Positions 16,753 through 24,754 of a stretch of DNA of 53,482 bases are shown piece after piece (positions within the stretch are counted from its first letter, which is position 1; each line of letters starts with the position of its first letter). A program made the translations under genes and the position numbers. The notes under the pieces were generated by a model that did no database searches, was not told the DNA's origin, and worked only from the letters and a program-made list of their open reading frames with translations. This DNA comes from Lysobacteraceae bacterium (GTDB taxonomy: Bacteria > Pseudomonadota > Gammaproteobacteria > Xanthomonadales > Xanthomonadaceae): positions 1 to 53,482 of the forward strand of contig QBLY01000006.1 of the NCBI GenBank assembly GCA_003241895.1. Reading direction: 5' to 3'.

Positions 16753-17721
16753 ATGCCCTCGCTCGAACTGGATTTGAACAACCCCATCGTGCAGCTGCTC
16801 AGCGGCGTGGTGGCCCTGCTGGTGTTCGCCTCGGTCATCGGCGGCGTGCTGCAGTGGCGCCTGCGCGGCCGAACCAGCGCCACCATCACCAACCTCAACC
16901 AGCGCATCGTCGCCTGGTGGTGGATGGTGGCGGTGCTGGCCACCTGCTTCTGGCTGGGCGCGGGCGCGACGGTGGTGCTGTTCGCGTTCGCGTCGCTGGT
17001 GGCGCTGCGCGAGTTCGTCACGCTCACGCCCACGCGCGCCGGCGACCACTGGGCGCTGGTGGCGTCGTTCTACATCCTGCTGCCCGTGCAGTACTGGCTG
17101 ATCTACAGCGACTGGTACGGCCTGTTCGCAATCTTCCTGCCGGTGTACGGCATGCTGTCGCTGCCGGTGCTGGCCGCGCTGCAGGGCGACACCGACAATT
17201 TCCTGGAGCGCACCACCAAGCTGCAGTGGGGCGTGCTGATCACCGTGTACTTCATCAGCTACGCCCCGGCCCTGCTGCTGCTGGACCTGGAAGGCGGCAT
17301 CGCCCAGAACCTGATGCTGCTTTTCTACCTGCTGCTGGTGGTGCAGATCAGCGACGTGCTGCAGTACGTGGTGGGCAAGCTGTTCGGCAAGACCAAACTC
17401 GCGCCCAAGGTCAGCCCGTCCAAGACCGTGGAAGGCCTGGTCGGCGGCGGCGCGCTGGCGGTGGGCGTGGGCACGGCCCTGTACTGGGCCACCCCGTTCA
17501 GCCCACTGCAGGCCGCGGCGATGTCCACGGTGATCGTGATGGCCGGCTTCCTGGGCGGGTTGGCGCTATCGGCCGTGAAGCGCAGCCTGGGCGCGAAGGA
17601 CTGGGGGCAGATGATCGAGGGGCACGGCGGGATGCTGGATCGCTTGGATTCGGTGTGTTTTGCGGCGCCGGTTTTCTTCCATCTTTGCCGGTATTTTTTC
17701 CAGGCGCCGGCGGCTGGATAG
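16753..17721 (+). CDS. cdsA: Phosphatidate cytidylyltransferase-family protein
   Basis: Converts phosphatidic acid and CTP to CDP-diacylglycerol and pyrophosphate in the inner membrane. The 322-residue protein has about eight hydrophobic helices and the CDS signature near the C-terminus: VKRSLGAKDWGQMIEGHGGM followed by LDRLDS, including the paired Asp residues that bind metal. KVSPSKTVEGLVGG is the upstream conserved block. EGHGG replaces the usual PGHGG. A second, housekeeping CdsA may exist elsewhere, since this copy sits with an unusual CDP-alcohol transferase and a PlsC-like enzyme; the symbol is by family. Confidence 0.87.
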   Translation: MPSLELDLNNPIVQLLSGVVALLVFASVIGGVLQWRLRGRTSATITNLNQRIVAWWWMVAVLATCFWLGAGATVVLFAFASLVALREFVTLTPTRAGDHWALVASFYILLPVQYWLIYSDWYGLFAIFLPVYGMLSLPVLAALQGDTDNFLERTTKLQWGVLITVYFISYAPALLLLDLEGGIAQNLMLLFYLLLVVQISDVLQYVVGKLFGKTKLAPKVSPSKTVEGLVGGGALAVGVGTALYWATPFSPLQAAAMSTVIVMAGFLGGLALSAVKRSLGAKDWGQMIEGHGGMLDRLDSVCFAAPVFFHLCRYFFQAPAAG

Positions 17722-17758
17722 CCGGCCGGCTTGCGTCGTCATTTCGCAAAGCGCATGA

Positions 17759-17778
17759 TGCATCGCAATTGCAATGCA
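17759..17778. promoter_or_regulatory. Near-perfect palindrome, toxin-antitoxin operator candidate
   Basis: TGCATCGCAATTGCAATGCA reads the same on both strands except for one mismatched base pair. It lies 13 nt before the antitoxin ATG, the usual place for an autoregulatory site bound by a ribbon-helix-helix antitoxin. Its role is inferred from position and symmetry. Confidence 0.5.
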
Positions 17779-17791
17779 ATGGGCCTGCGCC

Positions 17792-18061
17792 ATGAAAACA
17801 GCCACCATCCCTTCGCTGCGGGTTGCGCCGGAACTGCGTGAGGCCGCCGAAGATGTCCTACTCGAGGGCGAGACGCTTTCCGGTTTCGTCGAGGCTGCCC
17901 TGCGTGCGCAGATAGGGCAACGACAGATGCAGCAGGAATTCATCGCCCGCGGCCTGGCCTCGCGTGAAAAGGCCCGCAGCACGGGTCGTTACGTCAGCGC
18001 CGAGGCAGCGCTTGAGCGCCTGCAGGCGCAATTGGACAAGGCCAAGACCCGCAAGCCATGA
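17792..18061 (+). CDS. ParD/RHH-type antitoxin
   Basis: An 89-residue protein with a basic N-terminal strand and helix pair (MKTATIPSLRVAPELREAAE, then LLEGETLSGFVEAALRAQIG) that fits a ribbon-helix-helix DNA-binding dimer. The Arg/Lys-rich helical tail should wrap and neutralise the toxin. The ATG at 17792 is preferred to 17774, because MKTATIPSLRV starts exactly at the RHH strand. The downstream toxin start overlaps its stop by 4 nt (ATGA), the standard antitoxin-first arrangement. A near-perfect palindrome just upstream suggests autorepression. Confidence 0.8.
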   Translation: MKTATIPSLRVAPELREAAEDVLLEGETLSGFVEAALRAQIGQRQMQQEFIARGLASREKARSTGRYVSAEAALERLQAQLDKAKTRKP

Positions 18062-18366
18062 CCTTCCGCGTCCGCTTCACGGAAGAAGCGATTGAAGACC
18101 TGGCGCGCCTGCACGGCTTCGCGCTGCAGCAGTCGTCCGGCGACTGGCGCCAGGCGGATGACGCGCTCGAGGCGATCCGGCGTGGGCTCGCCCTGCTTGA
18201 AACCTCCCCCTTCGCCTGCCGTCGCGCGGCCGGTGGCAACGCGCTGCTGCGGGAACTGCTGGTCGGGTTCGGCTCGGCCGGGTACGTGGGGCTGTTAGAA
18301 ATCGAGGACTCCGCAACAGTCACGCTGCTGGCGGTGCGGCATCAGCGGGAAGATGACTACCGCTGA
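18058..18366 (+). CDS. ParE/RelE-family toxin
   Basis: A 102-residue RelE/ParE-fold protein: the N-terminal strand FRVRFTEEAIEDLARLHGF, a two-helix hairpin, then AGGNALLRELLVGFGSAGYV and ATVTLLAVRHQREDDY, which is the typical C-terminal strand ending in VRHxREDxY. ParE members poison DNA gyrase and RelE members cut mRNA on ribosomes; the C-terminal block fits the ParE side better, but the target is not provable from sequence. It is coupled to the antitoxin by an ATGA overlap at the left edge of the accessory island. Confidence 0.82.
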   Translation: MTFRVRFTEEAIEDLARLHGFALQQSSGDWRQADDALEAIRRGLALLETSPFACRRAAGGNALLRELLVGFGSAGYVGLLEIEDSATVTLLAVRHQREDDYR

Positions 18367-18394
18367 GTCGAGCTACAGCCTTTCGGCTTATGGC

Positions 18395-19447
18395 TCAGTC
18401 AGCCACCAGCGCCTCGAAATTCGCCACGATGTGAGCATGGGCTTTCGGCGCGTTCGCCAAAGAGTCCCGTGCACGCTTTTCCCACCCGGCGCCACGCCCG
18501 ACCAGATCGCTCCAGGCATCAGCCAACAGGGTTGGCGCATGTTCCAGATGCCACTGGATCAACGCCAGCGCCTGGAGGATATCTTTGCGGTACTTGGGAT
18601 TCCGCGCCCCGCGCTCGTACGCCACGATCAGCTTGTGCAGGCCGTAGCGCGCCGGGTCCGGCAGGTTGACCAGGCAGGCGTCGGCGCGATCAATCAGCAC
18701 CGCCTGGCCCGGGCGTTCGATCAGGTAGTCCATGAACTTCAGCGGCACCAGGGCGATGCCCAGCTCGGGCGCGGCCACGTCGCCCTCCTTGCGCCGGAGC
18801 GTGGTGAGGAAATCGATGCGCAGGTCGCCCTCGCGTTCGCTGAGGAACTGGCTGGCCAAGCCCTTGCTGCCGCCAAGCATGGGCAGGAAGCCCATCTGCA
18901 GCGATTCCAGCGCCTGCGCCGCATTGGTAGGCACGTTGGCCGGCAGCGCCACGGCGACATTACCGCCCGGCCCGCTGTGCGCAAAGTCTAGGTCCAAAGT
19001 GCGCGTGCCGTCACCCCACGCCACGCCCAGCTGGTTGCCCAGCGCGAGGAAGGCGTGCGTCCCCACCAGCAGGCCGCCGGCCCGGAAGAACTGATAGTCG
19101 GCCAGCCGCTTGGCGATGCGGAAATGCTTGGGCAGCGTAGCTTTGCAGCCTTGGGCCAGCGCCGCGGCCGCCTGCCGGGCAATCTGTTCCAGCGCAGGCG
19201 CACCACGCTCGCGCGCAGCCTCGAGGGCCGCCACCGCAGGACCCTCGGGCCCGAGGTAGTACTCGCGCTTGCGGCCGTCCACTTCCTTGAAGGCCCAATA
19301 GGCGTAGCGGCGGCCCTTGATGGTCTTCCACGCGATCTTGCCGGTGAGGAAGGCGGGCGAGCGCGAGGCTTCGGCTACCTGCACCTGCTCGTGGAGTTCG
19401 GCGTAGGCGGATTGGGCAGAGACGGGGAGTTCGCGGTAGAGGTCCAT
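18395..19447 (-). CDS. GSU2403-like nucleotidyltransferase-fold protein
   Basis: A 350-residue protein with a nucleotidyltransferase core. LLVGTHAFLALGNQLGV holds the G-(S/T)-x-A motif of the fold, TRTLDLDFAHSG supplies the paired acidic DxD residues, and DLRIDFLTTLR gives the third acidic residue. An N-terminal part (IKGRRYAYWAFKEVDGRKRE) and a C-terminal helical part flank it. It resembles the GSU2403 family and, more distantly, AbiEii/MNT-type toxins, so transfer of a nucleotide to RNA or protein is plausible but unproven. No partner antitoxin gene is adjacent. A perfect 14-bp inverted repeat lies 22 nt upstream. Confidence 0.7.
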   Translation of the reverse strand: MDLYRELPVSAQSAYAELHEQVQVAEASRSPAFLTGKIAWKTIKGRRYAYWAFKEVDGRKREYYLGPEGPAVAALEAARERGAPALEQIARQAAAALAQGCKATLPKHFRIAKRLADYQFFRAGGLLVGTHAFLALGNQLGVAWGDGTRTLDLDFAHSGPGGNVAVALPANVPTNAAQALESLQMGFLPMLGGSKGLASQFLSEREGDLRIDFLTTLRRKEGDVAAPELGIALVPLKFMDYLIERPGQAVLIDRADACLVNLPDPARYGLHKLIVAYERGARNPKYRKDILQALALIQWHLEHAPTLLADAWSDLVGRGAGWEKRARDSLANAPKAHAHIVANFEALVAD

Positions 19448-19468
19448 GGATTAGCCTCGGGCTGTGGC

Positions 19469-19508
19469 GGAGTTATACCACCAAAGCTAGGTCGGGTGGT
19501 ATAACTCC
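19469..19508. promoter_or_regulatory. Perfect 14-bp inverted repeat upstream of the nucleotidyltransferase
   Basis: GGAGTTATACCACC (19469-19482) and GGTGGTATAACTCC (19495-19508) are exact reverse complements separated by 12 nt. The site lies 22 nt upstream of the nucleotidyltransferase start and downstream of mcrC, in a 183-bp gap. An operator is the simplest reading; a terminator for mcrC is less likely because neither side has a T-run. Confidence 0.65.
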
Positions 19509-19630
19509 GGGCGCCCTAACGATAGCTACCGTCCTCGTGCTGAGCCACCTGCGCGACGGGACCGATGAGCATGCTCCAAGAGTCGCGGCCAGATTATCGA
19601 GGTCACGCGCCCACCATTTCCGCCTCCATC

Positions 19631-20884
19631 CTAAGGCCCCCCATCAAGCCAATGCATCCGGCCGTGGCGGACTGGAAAGCCATCTTGGGCAACGTCTACA
19701 CAAACCACATGTAGTCGGAATGGCGGGCCACTGCGTTGCTTCACCAAAAAGGTGGAAGGCTGGATCGTTTCAACATCGGCATGCCATGGATAGATCAAAT
19801 AGAAGTCGTCGCATGCGAAGGCGCTCGCGTAGGCGTTCATTTGGTACGCGTGCGACTGTTCCGGCTCCAGGCGCGTTGTTCGTCCGGGAAATATCCGCGT
19901 CCACTTCGTGTCCGCAACCGCCACAACTCGGTCGCCGTCGCGAAATACGAGATCCGGCCGCAAACCGAACACCGCAGTCTGATCGCACTCGGCAAGGAAT
20001 TGGGTTGTGTCTTGCCCCAAAGGTGCGATTCCTACGCGCCGCGCTCGCTCGCCAAGTACGGAAGCGACAGCCGCTTCAAAGAGGCGATTCATGTCGAAAA
20101 GCATTTCTGGTGCCGCTTGGAGACCAGAGCGAACGTTCGGTGAAAGCAACTTGAGGATCAACACCGCCCAACGAGTGGCTGGCTCATACCGGACCGTCTG
20201 ACGGTCAGCCACCAGATCGTCAAGCAATGCGAGGGCATCACGTTGGAGAGCAACGCCATCAAACGCTGCATTGAGTTCCAACCAGCGGCGTCCCTGCTCG
20301 GTGTCCTCCATCCATGGGCGGACAACTGCCAAGGCAGCACGTAATACTCGGTTGCGCGGATTATCAACCGAAAGCTCATCAAACGCACATGCGACCAAAT
20401 CCGGTCGCATACCGTGAACCGCCGCCTGTCGGGTGACAAGCAACCGGCCGCGCACCACCCGCACGTCCTCCTTCCTAGACTGGTACCGCCGGAGAAGCCC
20501 TCCGCGCACAAGTCGTGACGCTTCGTCCAAAAACGCATCTATGAAGATGCCCAGCAGTGATCTCCGCTCGGCGGCGTGGCCCACGCTGCCCAGCGAGTGA
20601 ATGGGAACGCGCTTCGCAGCATGCAGCAAACGTAAAAACGTGCCGCGCGCAGAAGAGGCGCTTACTGCACTTTCAACCTTCGGAAGAATCTCCAGAACGC
20701 GCCCACCGAGATTCACCAAACCGGCAAACTGGGCGAGCCGGATATTCCGGTGGCCCAGGGTGCAAAATCCCGGTCGGCTCTGACCGATGGCAACTAGGAT
20801 ATCCACCTCCGCCGGCGAAAGCTCGCGAACGCCTGAGCCAATACCAAGCGTTTGATGCTCCCAAGTTGTCAGTAGCCCGGACAT
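19631..20884 (-). CDS. mcrC: McrC-family 5-methylcytosine restriction subunit
   Basis: The nuclease subunit of a McrBC-type, modification-dependent restriction system; it cuts DNA when driven by McrB translocation. The 417-residue protein has the N-terminal McrC region (VNLGGRVLEILPKVE), a central helical domain (RKEDVRVVRGRLLVTRQAA, LSVDNPRNRVLRAAL) and the PD-(D/E)xK nuclease core GLRPDLVF followed by VVAVADTKW, where D and D-x-K align with catalytic positions. It begins 8 nt after mcrB. It is longer than E. coli McrC (about 350 aa), as in many standalone homologues. No frameshift is seen. Confidence 0.88.
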   Translation of the reverse strand: MSGLLTTWEHQTLGIGSGVRELSPAEVDILVAIGQSRPGFCTLGHRNIRLAQFAGLVNLGGRVLEILPKVESAVSASSARGTFLRLLHAAKRVPIHSLGSVGHAAERRSLLGIFIDAFLDEASRLVRGGLLRRYQSRKEDVRVVRGRLLVTRQAAVHGMRPDLVACAFDELSVDNPRNRVLRAALAVVRPWMEDTEQGRRWLELNAAFDGVALQRDALALLDDLVADRQTVRYEPATRWAVLILKLLSPNVRSGLQAAPEMLFDMNRLFEAAVASVLGERARRVGIAPLGQDTTQFLAECDQTAVFGLRPDLVFRDGDRVVAVADTKWTRIFPGRTTRLEPEQSHAYQMNAYASAFACDDFYLIYPWHADVETIQPSTFLVKQRSGPPFRLHVVCVDVAQDGFPVRHGRMHWLDGGP

Positions 20885-20892
20885 GTCGCGCC

Positions 20893-23100
20893 CTACGGCT
20901 GCTGACAGATGCCGAGGAACTCAAGCGAACCCCATCCGGACGGCTCCGTAACACGATAGCGATACCGCTGCGCGAGAGACGCCGCCTCTGCCCCGCTGAA
21001 AAGCTTGGCCGCATCAAGCGACTCGCGTGCAATGAACACAGACCGGCCAGTTCCGTTGGAAAGCACCATCTCCACGCGACTCCAATCGTCGAAAAAATAC
21101 TCCTGCAACAACGGAATAATCCGCCCCTGGAACACAGCTCTAAGATCCACGATGGACCGCACAGCAGAAAAATACGCGTGCCCTATCAGACGATCACGAT
21201 CGGCCAGGAACTCGATTCGGTCGTTGATCACCTTGAGCAGGAGCGAAAGCTCAACCTCCTCAACCTTTCGCGCAATCACAGAGTAGTCGGGACCAATCTC
21301 CCGGAACTCGAATCGCCGGCGCAGCGCTATATCAAGCAGCGCGATGGATCGGTCCGCCGTATTCATTGTGCCGATGATGTCCAGATTCTCCGGAACACCG
21401 AAACGCTCGTCTTCGCCTTCCTCTGCCCCTGTTCCGGGCAGTTGGACTTCCATGCCGGCAGTAATATTACCCGCTGCGTCGTACCGGGCTCTCTTGTCGG
21501 GCTCAATCAACGTGATCAACTCTCCGAAAACCTTTGCTATATCGGCGCGATTTATCTCGTCAATGAAAAGTGCGTGTCTCCTGCCAGGATTTGCCAGCGC
21601 GTCAGCGCACGCCTGCTTGAAGACGCCATCCACCATACGGAATCCAACCGCTCCACCCGTATCCGCACCGCCGACCGGCCGCAGACCAATGACGAAGTCC
21701 TCGTAGGAATAAGAGGGGTGGAACGTGACCACCCTGTAACGCTTGACCGGATCGGCGTTCTTCGCGGGCCCAGCAACCCAACGGGCATGAAGCTCAAAAG
21801 CTTCGCCGTCTTGATCCTGCCAATCGCTGACGAGGGACCAGTACGAATCAACGTCCTTCTCAAACGAATATGGCGGGCGATGCGTTGCCACGTTCACCGT
21901 CCCCTTCTCCCGACTGGCGTGCTCCTGCAAATAGCCCCACATCGTGGGCCGGACCGATCCCTTGCGGTTTCGCTGTGCTGCCTTCGCGCGAATCAGCGAG
22001 TGTCCTTCAAAATCGGCCACCTTAGTGGGCTTGCCGATGTCTGCCAAGGCGGCTGCTAGCACCGCGCGCCAGCCGTAGGCAGCCACGAGCTGCAGCTCCC
22101 AGGCGGGACGGTCAATGTCTGCCGGTTGATCTGTGTAATCGGCCTGCATCTGCTGCAACCGATAGGTCTTACCCGTTCCAGGCGGACCGTAAAGGATCAA
22201 ATTCTTTGCGCCAGCCCTATCTTTGACATAAATCGTCGGCGTCGGTTCATTGACACCGGCAATGCCACTGTCTTCCTCAGGTTCCTCGGTTCCTGTGTCA
22301 TTTGGCTTCTGCCACTCCTCACGCAAAGGGTGCTGATAGAAATCAAGATCGGTTGTGCCGAAACGGTCTTCCTGCTCCACCCGCAGCTTCAGCAGCGCAT
22401 CGTCGAGCTGACGGTCCGTCCACTTCCGGGTGACCTTGATCGGTGCAACGCCGAATCCGAGCAAAACCCGGCGGCGGTCACCATTGCTGGACATTCGCTC
22501 GACCCGGTCGGGGAACAAGAAATACCTAAGCATGTGGCGAAACTGTCGATCACCCTCCGTCGGGACTGTGGCGATCCATTCCATAAATCGGTCGTAATCG
22601 CTAAGGACAGAATGCCGGGCAGTCTCAGCCAACTGCTTCACAGCCTTACCAAGCGCGACAAAATAGTTCACTTCCCGCCAGCGGTTGGTGTTGATGCCCA
22701 TTCCGGCGGAACCGATGCCATCCAGCACAGCGTCATCGAGAAACGGATTGCCGGGATTCAGGCTATCGCCGGACCATCCCCAAACCCTGATAAAGCTTTC
22801 GCGCTTCATGTCCTCGGTGATGTTGCTCGGAAAAAGCAGCAGCGCCCACAGCAACTCGGACATGAGCTTGCGCGCCTCAGGGGGCGCGCCGGCGACCTGC
22901 AGTTCCAGCTTCTCGTAGAAGCTGCCTTCACCGGCGTCTGGCTGCTGGACTACAAAGCGGTCCAGTGCATCCAAATTCGCCAACGTCCAGATGGACTCAT
23001 TCGTGAAGACACTGCCGTCCGAAACTAGGCAACGCTGTACCCACTGCTCGGCGGCAGCCAAGATTGGAGTGGAATTGTGCGGATGCGCAATGCGCGACAT
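20893..23100 (-). CDS. mcrB: McrB-family GTPase/AAA+ motor
   Basis: The motor subunit partnering McrC; McrB hexamers bind modified DNA and hydrolyse GTP to translocate it. The 735-residue protein has about 295 N-terminal residues of target-recognition type that I cannot assign to a named domain. Then come Walker A LILYGPPGTGKTY (about 301-313), VTFHPSYSYEDFVIGLRP, which is characteristic of McrB, Walker B HALFIDEINRADIAKVFGE (about 509-527) and DIIGTMNTADRSIALLDIAL with LRRRF. Recognition of methylcytosine is a family inference; the N-terminus may read another mark. An IS3 element lies about 115 bp upstream and could affect its promoter. Confidence 0.9.
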   Translation of the reverse strand: MSRIAHPHNSTPILAAAEQWVQRCLVSDGSVFTNESIWTLANLDALDRFVVQQPDAGEGSFYEKLELQVAGAPPEARKLMSELLWALLLFPSNITEDMKRESFIRVWGWSGDSLNPGNPFLDDAVLDGIGSAGMGINTNRWREVNYFVALGKAVKQLAETARHSVLSDYDRFMEWIATVPTEGDRQFRHMLRYFLFPDRVERMSSNGDRRRVLLGFGVAPIKVTRKWTDRQLDDALLKLRVEQEDRFGTTDLDFYQHPLREEWQKPNDTGTEEPEEDSGIAGVNEPTPTIYVKDRAGAKNLILYGPPGTGKTYRLQQMQADYTDQPADIDRPAWELQLVAAYGWRAVLAAALADIGKPTKVADFEGHSLIRAKAAQRNRKGSVRPTMWGYLQEHASREKGTVNVATHRPPYSFEKDVDSYWSLVSDWQDQDGEAFELHARWVAGPAKNADPVKRYRVVTFHPSYSYEDFVIGLRPVGGADTGGAVGFRMVDGVFKQACADALANPGRRHALFIDEINRADIAKVFGELITLIEPDKRARYDAAGNITAGMEVQLPGTGAEEGEDERFGVPENLDIIGTMNTADRSIALLDIALRRRFEFREIGPDYSVIARKVEEVELSLLLKVINDRIEFLADRDRLIGHAYFSAVRSIVDLRAVFQGRIIPLLQEYFFDDWSRVEMVLSNGTGRSVFIARESLDAAKLFSGAEAASLAQRYRYRVTEPSGWGSLEFLGICQQP

Positions 23101-23245
23101 GGAATTCTTCCCTAGGCCTCGTCCAATACTCTACCTCACGATCTCCCAACCTAAAGATAACCTCTAGGACCTGCGAATTCCGCGGGCGTTGGCCTACCGT
23201 GCCGGCTTAGGTTGACCGACCTGCCCCCTCTAGCCGTACCAGCGG

Positions 23246-24079
23246 TTACTGATAAAGCCCGGGGTTGAAGGGTACAACTTTCTCTTGCTGCTTTGCTCGG
23301 TGGTTGGCGGCAAACCTCGCCGGTGGGATTCGCCCGCAACTGCTGTTCGGCCGAACTTCGTTGTAATCGCGTTGCCACTCGGAAATGACGTCCCTGGCCT
23401 GCATTAGCGACGTGAACGACTGCTCATTGAGGCACTCGTCGCGGAACTCGCCGTTGAAGCTCTCGATGTAGCCGTTCTGCATCAGTTTGCTCGGTTCGAT
23501 CAGCAGATGCTCAACGCCATGCATCTGCGCCCAGGAGATGAAGGCGCGGCTGGTGAACTCCGGACCGTTGTCCGTGCGCACGGCCCGGGGGTAGCCGCGG
23601 AACCGGGCGATCTGGTCGAGTACGCGGACAACGTAGGCGCCGCTGATGCCGTGGTCGACAACGATATCCACACTTTCGTGGGTTAAATCGTCGGCGATCG
23701 TCAGGCACTTGAGCCGACGGACGTTGGCCAGCGCATCGCTGGCGAAGTCCATGCTGAGTACCTCATTGGGCGCATGGGCCGGCACCAGCTTCTGGCGCTG
23801 GCCGGCGGGAAACTTGACCTTCTTGCGCCGACGCAGGGCCAGCTTCGCCCCTTGGTAGAGGCGGTAAATCTTCTTGTGGTTCACGTTGGGAAACTCCTGG
23901 TCCAGCAGGTCGTGCAGGCGGCGATAGCCAAAGCGGCGCCGCGCCTGCGCCAGCTCGACCAGCCGCGCAGACAGCGCCTGCGTGGCCGGAGCCGGAACGG
24001 GCTCATGACGGAAAGCATCGCGGGACAGCCCCGCAAGGCGGCAGGCCTGACGCTCGCTCATCTTTTCCAGCTCGAGCAT
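23246..24079 (-). CDS. IS3-family transposase OrfB (DDE integrase)
   Basis: Catalytic half of the transposase. The 277 residues from ATG 24079 contain the DDE triad in order: LSMDFASDAL, AVRTDNGPEF and NGYIESFNGEFRDECLNE, with the typical C-terminal YNEVRPNSSCGRIPPARF. An HTH_21-like block (LARRRFGYRRLHDLL-type, here ARRRFGYRRLHDLL) precedes the core. In the same frame the coding extends upstream (KTLAPQCKREAVRRMLEL) to the orfA junction, so the real product is probably the OrfAB fusion made by -1 frameshifting. Confidence 0.9.
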   Translation of the reverse strand: MLELEKMSERQACRLAGLSRDAFRHEPVPAPATQALSARLVELAQARRRFGYRRLHDLLDQEFPNVNHKKIYRLYQGAKLALRRRKKVKFPAGQRQKLVPAHAPNEVLSMDFASDALANVRRLKCLTIADDLTHESVDIVVDHGISGAYVVRVLDQIARFRGYPRAVRTDNGPEFTSRAFISWAQMHGVEHLLIEPSKLMQNGYIESFNGEFRDECLNEQSFTSLMQARDVISEWQRDYNEVRPNSSCGRIPPARFAANHRAKQQEKVVPFNPGLYQ

Positions 24080-24111
24080 GCGTCGGACCGCCTCGCGCTT
24101 GCATTGCGGGG

Positions 24112-24378
24112 CTAGCGTTTTACCCCAAAGCCCACCTTCAGGGCCTCGATGTCCAGGTGGGCCTCGGCCAACAGACGCTTCAGGCGCCCGTTCTCCAGCT
24201 CCAGTTCCTTCAGGCGCTTGGCGTCGTCCGCCTCCATGCCGCCGTACTTAGCCCGCCAGCCATAGATGCTGGCCGGGCTGAAGCCGTGCTGGCGGGCTAA
24301 CTCCGCCACCGCCCTGCCGGCCTCTGCCTGCTTGATGAACCCGATGATCTGCTCGGTGGTGAATCGGTTCTTCTTCAT
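24112..24378 (-). CDS. IS3-family transposase OrfA
   Basis: An 88-residue DNA-binding half: FTTEQIIGFIKQAEAGRAV starts the HTH, followed by ELARQHGFSPASIYGWRAKY (recognition helix) and a leucine-zipper-like helix (LKELELENGRLKRLLAEAHL) that mediates OrfA/OrfAB pairing. The stop at 24112 comes right after GTAAAACGCTAG, where the ribosome can slip into the orfB frame. Confidence 0.9.
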   Translation of the reverse strand: MKKNRFTTEQIIGFIKQAEAGRAVAELARQHGFSPASIYGWRAKYGGMEADDAKRLKELELENGRLKRLLAEAHLDIEALKVGFGVKR

Positions 24379-24442
24379 GTCCGTCCTCTGAGGTTGACGG
24401 ACTTTACACCTTCACGTGGTACGGCTCAGAGGGGGCAGGTCA

Positions 24443-24754
24443 TAGTTGCGCTTGAACTACCGAATACTAGCCGCGGGCCACTGCGGAGCCAATGCGCACG
24501 CCTCTCGCGCCGCAACAATCCGGGTCCCACTGACCTGCCACCAATCTCAGTGCCAGAGGAATGATGAACGCCTCTCTTGTCGCGGCCGATGCGAGGCGTA
24601 GGATTTCTCTTACGCTAGCAAGAGAAATTCTTCTATCGCTTTCAAACTATGGACTCGCGCAACCTAAAGCTGCTCCGGAAGCACTCTGTACCAGTTCGCC
24701 GGGCCGAAAGCGCGAACCAAGCTGTGCCGGAGCACTTAATTTAAGGAGATCGCT
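24443..24754. other. Intergenic region upstream of the small secreted peptide, with a 9-bp inverted repeat
   Basis: There is no convincing gene in this 312-bp stretch; a short frame from 24561 has no domain, signal or ribosome site. ATTTCTCTT (24603-24611) and AAGAGAAAT (24620-24628) form a perfect 9-bp inverted repeat around ACGCTAGC, about 126 nt before the peptide's ATG, which may be an operator or a hairpin in its leader. AAGGAG at 24743-24748 is the peptide's ribosome site. Confidence 0.5.

Larger units (their letters stand above)
23217..24442 (-). mobile_element. IS3-family insertion sequence (IS407-like)
   Basis: Element of about 1.23 kb with orfA and orfB on the minus strand. The ends are imperfect inverted repeats: ACCTGCCCCCTCTAGCCGTA at 23219-23238 matches the complement of the right end (24417-24440) apart from one inserted G. 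orfA and orfB are in different frames and meet at a run of four A (24118-24121 on the complement), consistent with the -1 programmed frameshift of IS3 elements. Both frames look intact. The exact ends and any 3-4 bp target duplication are uncertain. Confidence 0.85.

Noticed and set aside
16122-17795. 557-codon plus-strand frame across the PlsC-like and CdsA-like genes
   Set aside because: It is a frame shift of two confidently assigned genes; its Arg/Pro/Ala-rich product has no family features.
20557-22059. 500-codon plus-strand frame opposite mcrB/mcrC
   Set aside because: It overlaps the conserved Walker A/B and nuclease regions of mcrBC on the other strand and shows no domain.
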